From: JAAYKM01 sp964408155
Lineage (GTDB): Bacteria; Desulfobacterota; Syntrophia; Syntrophales; JAAYKM01
Length of the DNA: 14,482 nt
NCBI GenBank assembly: GCA_964408155.1
Contig: CAYOYJ010000056.1
Span: 1-14,482, forward strand
Direction: 5' to 3'
Each line of letters begins with the position of its first letter. Position 1 is the stretch's first letter. Below, in pieces: positions 8,132-14,482 of the stretch. The notes below the pieces were generated by a model. It did not search any database. It was given only the letters and a program-made list of their open reading frames with translations, and had not been told where the DNA came from. A program made the position numbers and the translations under genes.

Positions 8132-8880
8132 TCGCGGATCCCCTTTCCTGTGAGATGCAGAAACAACTGTTCCAGGTTTTCACCGCCGCCGTTTTCGGCC
8201 AGCATTTCGGCCAGCGTTCCGGCTGCGATGAGACGGCTTTCGTCGATAATGGCAAAGCGCGAACAGAGCTTCTCCGCTTCTTCAAGCAGGTGCGACGAAT
8301 ATAGAATGGTCACGCCTTCAGTCCGCAATTTTTTCATATAATCTAGAATCATATTACGGGATTGTACATCCACCCCCGTCGTCGGCTCGTCAAGCACCAG
8401 AAGGCGTGGATGGTGCAGCAGGGCCGCGATCAGGTTGAGACGCCTTTTCATGCCTCCCGAAAAATGCGAAACACGCATGTTTGCCTTGTCGAGCAGCCCG
8501 AACACCTCGAGGTAACGATGCACAACATCACGGGTGACTTGGCCCTTCAGACCGTACATCCGGCAGAAATAGACGAGGTTTTCCCGCGCCGTCAGATTGG
8601 GAAAGAGGGCGATATCCTGGGGGGCGACACCGAGCTGCCGGCGGATTTCGGCGCCTTCCTTGTCGACATCGAGCCCAAAAACCTGGATTGTGCCTGCGCC
8701 GATTTTTAAAAGTCCGCAGAGCATCATGAGGGTTGTCGACTTTCCCGCGCCGTTTGGTCCTAAAAGGCCAAAAATTTCCCCTTCCTGCACGGTAAAGTTC
8801 AGCTGATTGACGGCCGGTTTCAACGAACCACGATAAACCTTCGTCAGCTCGGATACTTGTATAATCGGAGCGGCGCTCAT
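8128..8880 (-). CDS. ABC transporter ATP-binding protein
   Basis: A 250-residue nucleotide-binding subunit with all motifs intact: Walker A GPNGAGKST (41-49), Q-loop Q88, signature SGGMKRR (141-147), Walker B LLVLDE (160-165), D-loop region near 171 and H-loop H197. It powers the ABC-2 permease encoded next, whose start it overlaps by 4 bases. Its own start overlaps the stop of the BtrH-like gene by 4 bases. The sequence class (CcmA/DrrA-like) is typical of exporters of lipids, antibiotics and polysaccharides. Confidence 0.93.
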   Translation of the reverse strand: MSAAPIIQVSELTKVYRGSLKPAVNQLNFTVQEGEIFGLLGPNGAGKSTTLMMLCGLLKIGAGTIQVFGLDVDKEGAEIRRQLGVAPQDIALFPNLTARENLVYFCRMYGLKGQVTRDVVHRYLEVFGLLDKANMRVSHFSGGMKRRLNLIAALLHHPRLLVLDEPTTGVDVQSRNMILDYMKKLRTEGVTILYSSHLLEEAEKLCSRFAIIDESRLIAAGTLAEMLAENGGGENLEQLFLHLTGKGIRD

Positions 8881-9877
8881 GAGACGGCTTTTTTCAGTTC
8901 GGTAAAAAGATGCTGTTCCCGGTCCGCGATTTCCATCAGGATGGCGGACATGGCCGCGAACGTTTCCTGCTCATTGTTGCGCCTTTTGATGATCCGGCCG
9001 CCGATGGCGGCGAATTCCCGCCAGCGATCGCCGATGCCGGTCATTTCCTGCGAGAGTTCCCGGAGACGCGGTTTGTTCAATACCTTTGCGGCTTCCTGCA
9101 GAAAGGCGCCGTAAATGAAACGAAAACCGCCGCCGCCGGTTCCGATTTCCTCCTGCATCCGGATTAAATTCCCCAGGTAAAGGGAGGCCTGTTTTTCGCC
9201 CAGTTTTTCCGGCCATGTCTTGATCTGCCCGGCGACATACCGGATACCCCGGATCCCGAAAAAGGGCAGCGGGATCGACAGCATCTCACGGCAGTTCCGG
9301 CGGATGCCCTTGATGACGGCGGTCGATAAATCGATCTGCGCGGGAATTTTGACGGGATAGTACATGTGACCCCGGGGTTCGAACATGCCCCGTGCCCAGC
9401 GAACCCGCATCAATTCATCATAACTGAGCGACACCGCCGTTTCCATGACGGGATCGCTGATCAGATATCGCCCGTCTTCCCTGCCGTAAACGACCAGGTT
9501 GTGGGCGTTGAAATGAAAACGGTACGGCCGGGGGAATAAGTCAGATGAAACACGCCGACCTGAAGTCCCACGGGAATGTTTTGAGCCAGGGCGGCATCAA
9601 GGGCTGCCATGGACACAACCTTATCCCGGAATTTCTTCTGAAAGATCTTGATGCCGAGGGTTTTGGCGGTGCGTTTGAAGATCATGCCGGGCAGGGGGCG
9701 AAATGACGTCACGGGGATATGGTTGATACGGACAAAGGGCAGGTAGGCGAAAAACAAACCGGAACCGATCCCGAACGCCAGGGATTCATTGATGTCCACG
9801 CCGTAATAGCGAAGCAGATTCGCCGTGGAACCGTTTTCGCAGTGGGCGGACTGACTGTGTAGGAAATGGATGGTCAT
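8877..9877 (-). pseudogene. BtrH-like acyltransferase, interrupted by a one-base frameshift
   Basis: The N-terminal part (9877 to about 9530) begins MTIHFLHSQSAHCENGSTAN and matches the BtrH N-terminal (C39-protease-like) fold, with C13 the probable nucleophile. In that frame the reading ends at a stop near 9461. The next frame continues the same protein without a gap: RFHFNAHNLVVYG, ISDPV and then the C-terminal helical domain to 8877. Restoring one C in the five-C run (9530-9534, G on the + strand) yields an ordinary 333-residue protein with C13, H126 and D142 as a plausible triad. BtrH itself moves an ACP-bound acyl group onto an aminoglycoside. Here the acceptor could be a resorcinol hydroxyl (inference). 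The homopolymer position makes sequencing error as likely as true inactivation; both flanking ATGA overlaps are intact. Confidence 0.8.
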
Positions 9878-10347
9878 GCATCACCGTTTCCGCGTGAATT
9901 ATCCTGGATGGATTTGCGCTGTTTCTCCCCGGGAAAAGCATCGGGCGTCTTCGGCCCGTTGGCCAGTTCTTCTATGGATATACTGAACACTTCCGCGTAT
10001 TTGCCAAGGGTTGTTTCATCCAGATGCCGAAACGCTTCCGGATCCAGATGGGCCTTGATTTTTCGTTTCGGGATATCGGTGTAGTCGGAAAGAAGGGCAA
10101 CATCGAACATGCCTTGGGCCATGTAAAAGGCGAGGGGACTGACCTTTCCCGCCTTGATCCGTGTCAGGGCTTCCTTCGCCTCGTCGTTGATCTGTTCCCA
10201 TGCCTGCAGCAATGCCGCGTTTTTAGGTTCCCATCCTGAACTCAGAACCTGGACGTAGTCGCCTTTTTCGTCCAAAGCGTAACAGACTTCCCGCGTCCGC
10301 CCTTCCATAAGATTTTCATCGTCCTGAGGAACCTGTTCCCGCTTCAT
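9874..10347 (-). CDS. conserved-looking hypothetical protein with possible HTH region
   Basis: A 157-residue soluble protein that I do not recognise. The N-terminal half is charged and unremarkable. The region of about residues 57-132 is helical, and the part around LLSDYTDIPKRKIKAHL and LDETTLGKYAEVFSISIEEL resembles the helix pattern of an XRE-type DNA-binding domain (a turn with DIPKRKI, then a helix ending in a 'vs-ieeL' motif). This resemblance is by eye only. There is no signal peptide or membrane segment. It starts 1 base after the KAS III stop and its stop overlaps the BtrH-like start, so it is firmly embedded in the operon. It may be a cluster-specific regulator or an accessory protein for the condensing enzymes. 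Confidence 0.65.
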   Translation of the reverse strand: MKREQVPQDDENLMEGRTREVCYALDEKGDYVQVLSSGWEPKNAALLQAWEQINDEAKEALTRIKAGKVSPLAFYMAQGMFDVALLSDYTDIPKRKIKAHLDPEAFRHLDETTLGKYAEVFSISIEELANGPKTPDAFPGEKQRKSIQDNSRGNGDA

Positions 10348-10348
10348 G

Positions 10349-11491
10349 TCAGCATACCGTCATAAGCATGAAAGCATAGGAAAAACGTGCGCTTTCCGGA
10401 ACCATGGCCAGGATTTTCATCCCTTTGTCCAGCTTACCGGAATAGAACAACTCTTCCAGCATCAGATAAATGGACGCGCTGCCGATGTTTCCCACCCGGG
10501 ACAGATTGGTAAACCACTTTCCCTGCGCGATTGGCATCCCCTGTTTTTTCATTTCATGGTCCAGGGGTTTACGGAAGTACTCCGAAGAGATATGGGGCAG
10601 AAAATAGTCAATTTCGGCGGCCTGTACTCCGTGTTTTTTGAGAGACGCGCCAAGGGTTTCCGTTGCCAGACGGACAATGTGCCGGTCCAAAAGGCCCACA
10701 TCCTGTTTGATGGCAAAGACCGAATTGATAAGCCACTGCTCGGGAGAAAACGATTTCCAGCTCACCATGTCGCCGGTTGAACTCCGGTCTACCCCGGCAT
10801 ACATGCAGGTATCGATCTTGCCGGCGAAGGAATAGGTATCGATCCAGTCGATCCGCAGGGAAATGTCGCTTCCGCTGTTGGGCACGTTTCTAAGCAGGGC
10901 GGCACCGGCGCCGTCGGAGAGCATCCAGCGGAGAAAGTCCTTTTCGAAGGCCAGGATCGGATTCTCCTCCAGCCGGTCGGGATGGGCCATCTCGCCTTCA
11001 AAATGACGTGCATGCAAAAGGGGTGAGACCAGTTCCGATCCGGTACAGACGGCATTATGGCTGTTACCGCTCACAATCGACAGCACGCCGTACTTCATGG
11101 CATGCATACCGGAGCAGCAGACGCCGGCCGCTGAGATGATTTCGACGTTCGCACACCCCAGACAACCCTGCACCATGGATGCATGGGAAGGGAGCAACTG
11201 GTCCGGGATGGATGTGCCGCAGCACAACACTTCGATGTCATCGGTAACGAAGGAAGGGCTCAGCAGATCTCTGACGGCCGATGCGGTTAACTCCGCGTTG
11301 GTGTGGGTCAGGTTTCCCTTGCCGTCGATGGCGTAATGCCTGTTTTTGATTCCATTCTGCCTTAAAACGATCCGGCGGCTGCGCGATGGTTTGCCGTTGA
11401 TGATGCCGAGAATTTTTTCCATATCCTCGTTCGGAACCGGTTCGTTTGGTAAGAACTTTGCCAATTTTGTGATAAACGCTTTTTCTGCCAT
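10349..11491 (-). CDS. darB: beta-ketoacyl-ACP synthase III of the DarB type
   Basis: A 380-residue KAS III-fold enzyme. The N-terminus (FLPNEPVPNEDME and then GKPSRSRRIVLRQNGIKNR) carries the signature I associate with DarB-like ketosynthases of dialkylresorcinol and flexirubin loci. The catalytic residues are C126 (in GVCCSGMHAM), H300 (in FLPHISS) and N335 (in RVGNIGSAS), aligned by eye with FabH. Known DarB enzymes couple a beta-ketoacyl unit with an unsaturated acyl unit to give a 2,5-dialkylcyclohexane-1,3-dione. ATG at 11491 is preferred over TTG at 11494 because it overlaps the stop of darA (TGATG). It lies directly after the DarA-like gene, the same pairing as in known loci. A generic FabH function is possible but unlikely. 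Confidence 0.85.
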   Translation of the reverse strand: MAEKAFITKLAKFLPNEPVPNEDMEKILGIINGKPSRSRRIVLRQNGIKNRHYAIDGKGNLTHTNAELTASAVRDLLSPSFVTDDIEVLCCGTSIPDQLLPSHASMVQGCLGCANVEIISAAGVCCSGMHAMKYGVLSIVSGNSHNAVCTGSELVSPLLHARHFEGEMAHPDRLEENPILAFEKDFLRWMLSDGAGAALLRNVPNSGSDISLRIDWIDTYSFAGKIDTCMYAGVDRSSTGDMVSWKSFSPEQWLINSVFAIKQDVGLLDRHIVRLATETLGASLKKHGVQAAEIDYFLPHISSEYFRKPLDHEMKKQGMPIAQGKWFTNLSRVGNIGSASIYLMLEELFYSGKLDKGMKILAMVPESARFSYAFMLMTVC

Positions 11492-12366
11492 CAATGCCTG
11501 TTTCTTCGTTTATGAAATTGGTTGAACAAGAGTCCCAGCAGGGAATTTACCGGAGAAATGATCGCCAGCGCCAGAATCAGTTCCACGAAAAAGAGATTCA
11601 GAAGCCGCTTCCTGATCCGGGGACGCTTCGTAATCGCATTTGCCCAGAGAAAAAAGATCTTCTTAGCACGATTTTCCAGCCTCGCCAATGAAACATTTGC
11701 CCGGGTACTCCCGAGTTTTTGTACTGCCTCGTCAAGCTCGCCAATCAAATCCTGTGTGAGTGCCGAACCGATGGCCTCTCCGAATTTTCCGGCGGCGGCA
11801 ATATCGGCATCGGATACCCCCGGAGGAGGAAAAACGCCCAGGCAGCGGTCTTTCTTTCCCGTAAACATCCAGTAGCAGATGGTCACGACGCTGACAAGGT
11901 TGGGCGTCCGGTCGACCAGGACGATATTGCCGCGGAGGCGGCCGCCGAGGGTTTCCAGCCGCTCTTTCACCCGCTCAAAGGACTTGACCCACATGTTGCG
12001 CGCGCCGATCAAGGTCAGAACGTCGGCGCCCCGGATGATTCTTTCCGCCGCCGGACTCTGCAGAAACGCTGTAACCGGCAGCGACGGCGAAAGGTACCAG
12101 GGCTGAAACGCCAGAATCACCAGATCGTACTCGCCGGGATGCTCAGCCGCCCATGGTTTTAATCTGATCGGTTTCTCCAGTACAGATTCGGGAAAGACCT
12201 CCAGAAATGCGTTTCTCGTCCACGGGAAGGGGTAGGCCGCGGCCGGTTCAAGCTCCAGGCATTCAACCGAGAACACCGGATTTCCGGCCAAGGGGCGCAG
12301 CAGGGAATCCAATATCCGTTTTAACTGTCCCGTCTGGCTGTAATAGATTACAAGTATTTTCTTCAT
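11491..12366 (-). CDS. darA: DarA-like dialkylresorcinol condensing/aromatising enzyme
   Basis: A 291-residue protein with a flavodoxin-like N-terminus (KKILVIYYSQTGQLKRIL), where the SQTGQ loop should hold the FMN phosphate. The YPFPWTRNAFLEVFPESVL stretch, the WYLSPSLPV stretch and the MFTGKKDRCLGVFPPPGVS stretch are recognisable from DarA proteins of flexirubin and dialkylresorcinol clusters. The C-terminus has a hydrophobic segment (about 255-272) flanked by basic residues, suggesting membrane attachment. In characterised systems DarA acts with DarB and converts the cyclohexanedione to a resorcinol. The start is fixed by the N-terminal beta strand, but the Shine-Dalgarno is poor: a GGAAGG lies 14 bases upstream inside a small hairpin. 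It is the first gene after the promoter at 12447-12475. Confidence 0.85.
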   Translation of the reverse strand: MKKILVIYYSQTGQLKRILDSLLRPLAGNPVFSVECLELEPAAAYPFPWTRNAFLEVFPESVLEKPIRLKPWAAEHPGEYDLVILAFQPWYLSPSLPVTAFLQSPAAERIIRGADVLTLIGARNMWVKSFERVKERLETLGGRLRGNIVLVDRTPNLVSVVTICYWMFTGKKDRCLGVFPPPGVSDADIAAAGKFGEAIGSALTQDLIGELDEAVQKLGSTRANVSLARLENRAKKIFFLWANAITKRPRIRKRLLNLFFVELILALAIISPVNSLLGLLFNQFHKRRNRH

Positions 12367-12446
12367 AAAGGGAAATTACACCTTCCGCGAGATCCCGAAC
12401 AAAAGGAGAAAGCCTGTAAATCAACATAGCGATGTCGGGCGCGGAA

Positions 12447-12475
12447 TATATAGCAAGCACGACCGGTTATGTCAA
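12447..12475 (-). promoter_or_regulatory. sigma70-type promoter upstream of darA
   Basis: On the - strand a perfect TTGACA (12475-12470) is followed after exactly 17 bases by TATATA (12452-12447). Initiation near 12440 would give a leader of about 75 bases before darA. The leader holds small palindromes such as ACAT-N4-ATGT (around 12424-12435) that could be operator half-sites. It places a promoter between the PlsY-like gene and darA, so the dar operon may be expressed separately from the upstream genes. Confidence 0.65.
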
Positions 12476-12512
12476 AAAAAAACTGGAAGGCCCGTGTGAG
12501 AGAAATAGCCTT
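12474..12512 (-). terminator. possible weak terminator after the PlsY-like gene
   Basis: On the - strand AAGGC (12512-12508) can pair with GCCTT (12491-12487), and a run of nine T follows (12482-12474). The stem is short and the loop long (16 bases), so it would be a weak terminator. The T tract runs straight into the -35 of the darA promoter. The position after a gene end and the long T run make it worth noting, but the stem alone does not convince. Confidence 0.35.
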
Positions 12513-12521
12513 TTCCCGGAT

Positions 12522-13100
12522 TTACCCAACAGTTTTTTTCCGAAATATTTGTTGAACGTTTTGCCTGTGATTGCAATAGATAAAAAGCGCAGTTGCTATG
12601 ACGCCGATTGTGGCGATCGCCTGATATGAAAAGGTGATGATTGTGCCTGCGGCAAGAACAGCGATCATCAAAAAAGAGGCCATAAACGGGAGTCGGGTCA
12701 ACCCATAGACACCCGCCCAGGCCAGGGTTGAAAGCGCCGCCGCGAGAGGGGCAATAGGAAGGGTAAAACCGAGATAGGCGGCCACGCCTTTGCCGCCCCG
12801 GAAACCGTGGAAACAGGGGTAACGATTACCTAACACCAGAGCCAGCCCCAACCAGGGGACCTGACAGTCGGGCAGAAAATGCAGAGCGATCAAGGCAAGG
12901 CCCGCCGCCCGGATCAAATCCAGCAGGAGAATCAGGGCGGCCCAGCCGAGACAGGCCTGGCGCCAGACGTTGGTTGCCCCGGCGTTGCCGCTGAAGCGGG
13001 AGCGAGGGTCTCCTTTCCCCAGAGCAGCAAAAAGGAGGATGGAGAAATTGACGGAACCCGCCAGGTAAGCCCCCGCCAAAAATACGATCAGCCTCATCAT
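12522..13100 (-). CDS. PlsY-like glycerol-3-phosphate acyltransferase, divergent
   Basis: A 192-residue multi-spanning membrane protein of the PlsY/YgiH family, which transfers acyl groups from acyl-phosphate to glycerol-3-phosphate. The three family motifs are visible: DPRSRFSGNAGATNVWR (31-47), GNRYPCFHGFRGGKGVAAYL (91-110) and NHRQNV near the C-terminus. The second motif normally starts GH; here the histidine is Asn92, and threonine after KGVA is alanine. It is therefore probably a paralog with an altered substrate or activity and not the housekeeping enzyme. The GGAAGGA at 13111-13117 supports the start. It follows the synthase fragment by 34 bases on the same strand, suggesting it handles that synthase's product. 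Confidence 0.82.
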   Translation of the reverse strand: MMRLIVFLAGAYLAGSVNFSILLFAALGKGDPRSRFSGNAGATNVWRQACLGWAALILLLDLIRAAGLALIALHFLPDCQVPWLGLALVLGNRYPCFHGFRGGKGVAAYLGFTLPIAPLAAALSTLAWAGVYGLTRLPFMASFLMIAVLAAGTIITFSYQAIATIGVIATALFIYCNHRQNVQQIFRKKTVG

Positions 13101-13134
13101 TTCGCTTTATTCCTTCCCGGGTGCGGCTTCGATC

Positions 13135-14482
13135 TCATGATACTCTTTTCACGAGCGTGAAGACATGATCATGCACGGTGTCATGAAAAGCCAAAAAATT
13201 TTGATTATCGACGGTCAGGCGGCTTTCATGGAGACCGATGTCTGTGACCTGGACCTGTTTCCAGGACTCGCCGATGGGCATGTTGACGGCCTTGGTTACG
13301 CCTTCCTTAATGGACCAGATCCGGATCGCCGCGGGTAGACGGCCCAGGGGAGAGGCATCGGACAGGGTGCGTTCTTCTTCGTTCATGTACAGATGCCGGG
13401 CTTTGAATGCCCGCTCGGAGAGGATTTCCACATCGACGCCGATTTTCTCGTCGCTCCCGACGGCCACGGCGAAACGCCGGTCATGGGAAAGGGAACAGAA
13501 AGCAGGTGTTCCCTCGGTCAGATCGGGGCAGAAGGGTCGGATTCGGTCCTCCATGATGGTATGAATGTTTTGCGCCGGGGTCAAACGGTCATCGTTTGCC
13601 AGTTTTCGCGCCAGGGCCTTGAGAGCCAGGCGGCCTGTTAGAAAACCTCTTTGCCGCCGCTTGCCCATTTTAGCGAAACGCGCCGCTTCAACCGGAGTCA
13701 GAGCCCGGTCGGCATAGTCGAAAACGGCGGCGTCTTCCACCACCGCCAGGGCGCGGCAATTGGCCCGCAACGTCGCCAGGGGATCACCGTGGTCATGGCG
13801 CACCCATAGCGGTGGCCTGATCTGGCCTCCCGACACATCTCTCATTTTGACGCCCCGGATGAATTCCCGCAGATTTCCCGTCCGGTCATAAATCGCCATG
13901 TCAAACGACAGGACGTCCTTTTCCGCAGGAATCGGCGTGACCCGACAGAAATACGTTTCCCCCGGCACGGTTGGCTCCAGGACCCCCCGTTCATCAAACC
14001 CGACGGGGAAGGCGACGATACCGTGAAAACGCTGGCTCCAGGCGCAGGCGATATGCATTATCCCATCGAAGGGGAAGGTGGAACCCAGAGGGCTTGTCGG
14101 CGCGGGATATGTTGCCGCCAAAACAGGGGCGATCCCGCCGTTTTCGGTCAGGATCACCTCACCCTGAAGACTCCTGAAGGCGTTGCCGAAGGGTACCAGC
14201 TCGTCGTAGAGGCGCTGGGCGGAAATCCCGAAGCCGATGCCTTCCAGGGAGGCTGCCATGTCGTAAGGGAATCCCGGTATCGGTTTTGCCGATCCGGCGA
14301 AATCGACAACGGCGTGGATTTTCTCCCGCGTGATTCCGCTTTTCCCCGACGGGGCAACGGTTATCAGCCGGGCCGATATCCGGCCGTTTTTCCCTGCTTT
14401 CAGGTCATGAAACACCTCAATTTCCCCATCGTCAGTCCCAATTTCCAGAAAGCGGTCAAAAGCCGCATTTTGCATCACCTCG
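13135..14482 (-). CDS. C-terminal part of a large synthase: dehydratase domain and phosphopantetheinyl transferase domain (partial)
   Basis: The frame is open to the window edge with no stop and no convincing start, and the sequence begins mid-domain, so this is probably the tail of a longer protein. Numbering is from 14478. The first part (to about 215) resembles a polyketide/PUFA-type dehydratase, with FGNAFRSL (97-104) and FPFDGIMH (135-142), where D138 fits the catalytic aspartate of the second hot-dog. The second part (about 240-440) is an Sfp-type phosphopantetheinyl transferase: RQRGFLTGRLALKAL (275-289), SLSHD (329-333), GVDVE (347-351) and WSIKEGVTKA (388-397). A DH-PPTase tail is the arrangement known from enediyne PKS (KS-AT-ACP-KR-DH-PPTase) and also occurs in secondary-lipid synthases. 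Upstream domains lie outside the window. Confidence 0.82.
   Translation of the reverse strand, partial: EVMQNAAFDRFLEIGTDDGEIEVFHDLKAGKNGRISARLITVAPSGKSGITREKIHAVVDFAGSAKPIPGFPYDMAASLEGIGFGISAQRLYDELVPFGNAFRSLQGEVILTENGGIAPVLAATYPAPTSPLGSTFPFDGIMHIACAWSQRFHGIVAFPVGFDERGVLEPTVPGETYFCRVTPIPAEKDVLSFDMAIYDRTGNLREFIRGVKMRDVSGGQIRPPLWVRHDHGDPLATLRANCRALAVVEDAAVFDYADRALTPVEAARFAKMGKRRQRGFLTGRLALKALARKLANDDRLTPAQNIHTIMEDRIRPFCPDLTEGTPAFCSLSHDRRFAVAVGSDEKIGVDVEILSERAFKARHLYMNEEERTLSDASPLGRLPAAIRIWSIKEGVTKAVNMPIGESWKQVQVTDIGLHESRLTVDNQNFLAFHDTVHDHVFTLVKRVS

Noticed and set aside
10346..10780. 144-codon open frame on the + strand
   Set aside because: It is antisense to darB; no family features.
11719..12162. 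147-codon open frame on the + strand
   Set aside because: It is antisense to darA; its translation lacks any domain and has no Shine-Dalgarno.
12263..12460. 65-codon open frame on the - strand across the darA start
   Set aside because: It is in another frame, spans the region just downstream of the promoter and overlaps the well-supported darA start; there is no motif.
1..14482. CRISPR arrays, tRNA or rRNA genes, insertion sequences, attachment sites
   Set aside because: I saw no regularly spaced repeats, no transposase or integrase gene, no terminal inverted repeats and no tRNA-like cloverleaf on either strand.

Overview
The window reads as chromosomal DNA from an anaerobic bacterium. A selenocysteine-containing, NuoG-like formate dehydrogenase, a ferritin-like diiron protein and a dialkylresorcinol-type cluster together suggest a syntrophic or sulfate-reducing member of the Desulfobacterota (Deltaproteobacteria). 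That placement is an inference from gene content; no rRNA or other taxonomic marker is present.

Left part (1-4264, + strand). The tail of an unidentified gene is followed by a 206-base leader holding two overlapping, mutually exclusive hairpins. Next comes a 914-residue formate dehydrogenase alpha subunit (272-3016). Its in-frame UGA at 1331-1333 is read as selenocysteine, with a recognisable bacterial SECIS hairpin directly downstream. A 154-residue rubrerythrin-like protein follows and ends at a clear intrinsic terminator. A stand-alone two-CBS-domain protein sits behind an AT-rich promoter region, and a bidirectional terminator separates this half from the convergent genes.

Right part (4263-14482, all - strand). 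Read in the direction of transcription, it starts at the right edge with the C-terminal part of a large synthase (polyketide dehydratase domain plus Sfp-type phosphopantetheinyl transferase). A PlsY-like membrane acyltransferase follows, then a gap with a good sigma70-type promoter. After it comes a tightly packed nine-gene run: a DarA-like flavodoxin-fold protein, a DarB-like KAS III, a small HTH-like protein, a BtrH-like acyltransferase broken by a one-base frameshift, an ABC exporter ATPase and permease, an acyl carrier protein, an active ketosynthase, and a ketosynthase-like partner lacking all three catalytic residues. Six of the eight junctions overlap by 1-7 bases, one has a 1-base gap and one a 28-base gap, so this is almost certainly one operon.

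Working model (inference). ACP, ketosynthase and its inactive partner build an acyl chain. DarB condenses acyl units into a cyclohexanedione and DarA helps convert it to a resorcinol. The BtrH-like protein transfers an ACP-bound acyl group onto a hydroxyl, and the ABC system moves the product to or across the membrane. The layout recalls the DarA/DarB flexirubin and aryl-polyene loci of Bacteroidetes, but here it adjoins a DH-PPTase synthase and a PlsY-like gene in a probable strict anaerobe. No ketoreductase, ammonia lyase or acyltransferase of a complete aryl-polyene pathway lies inside the window.
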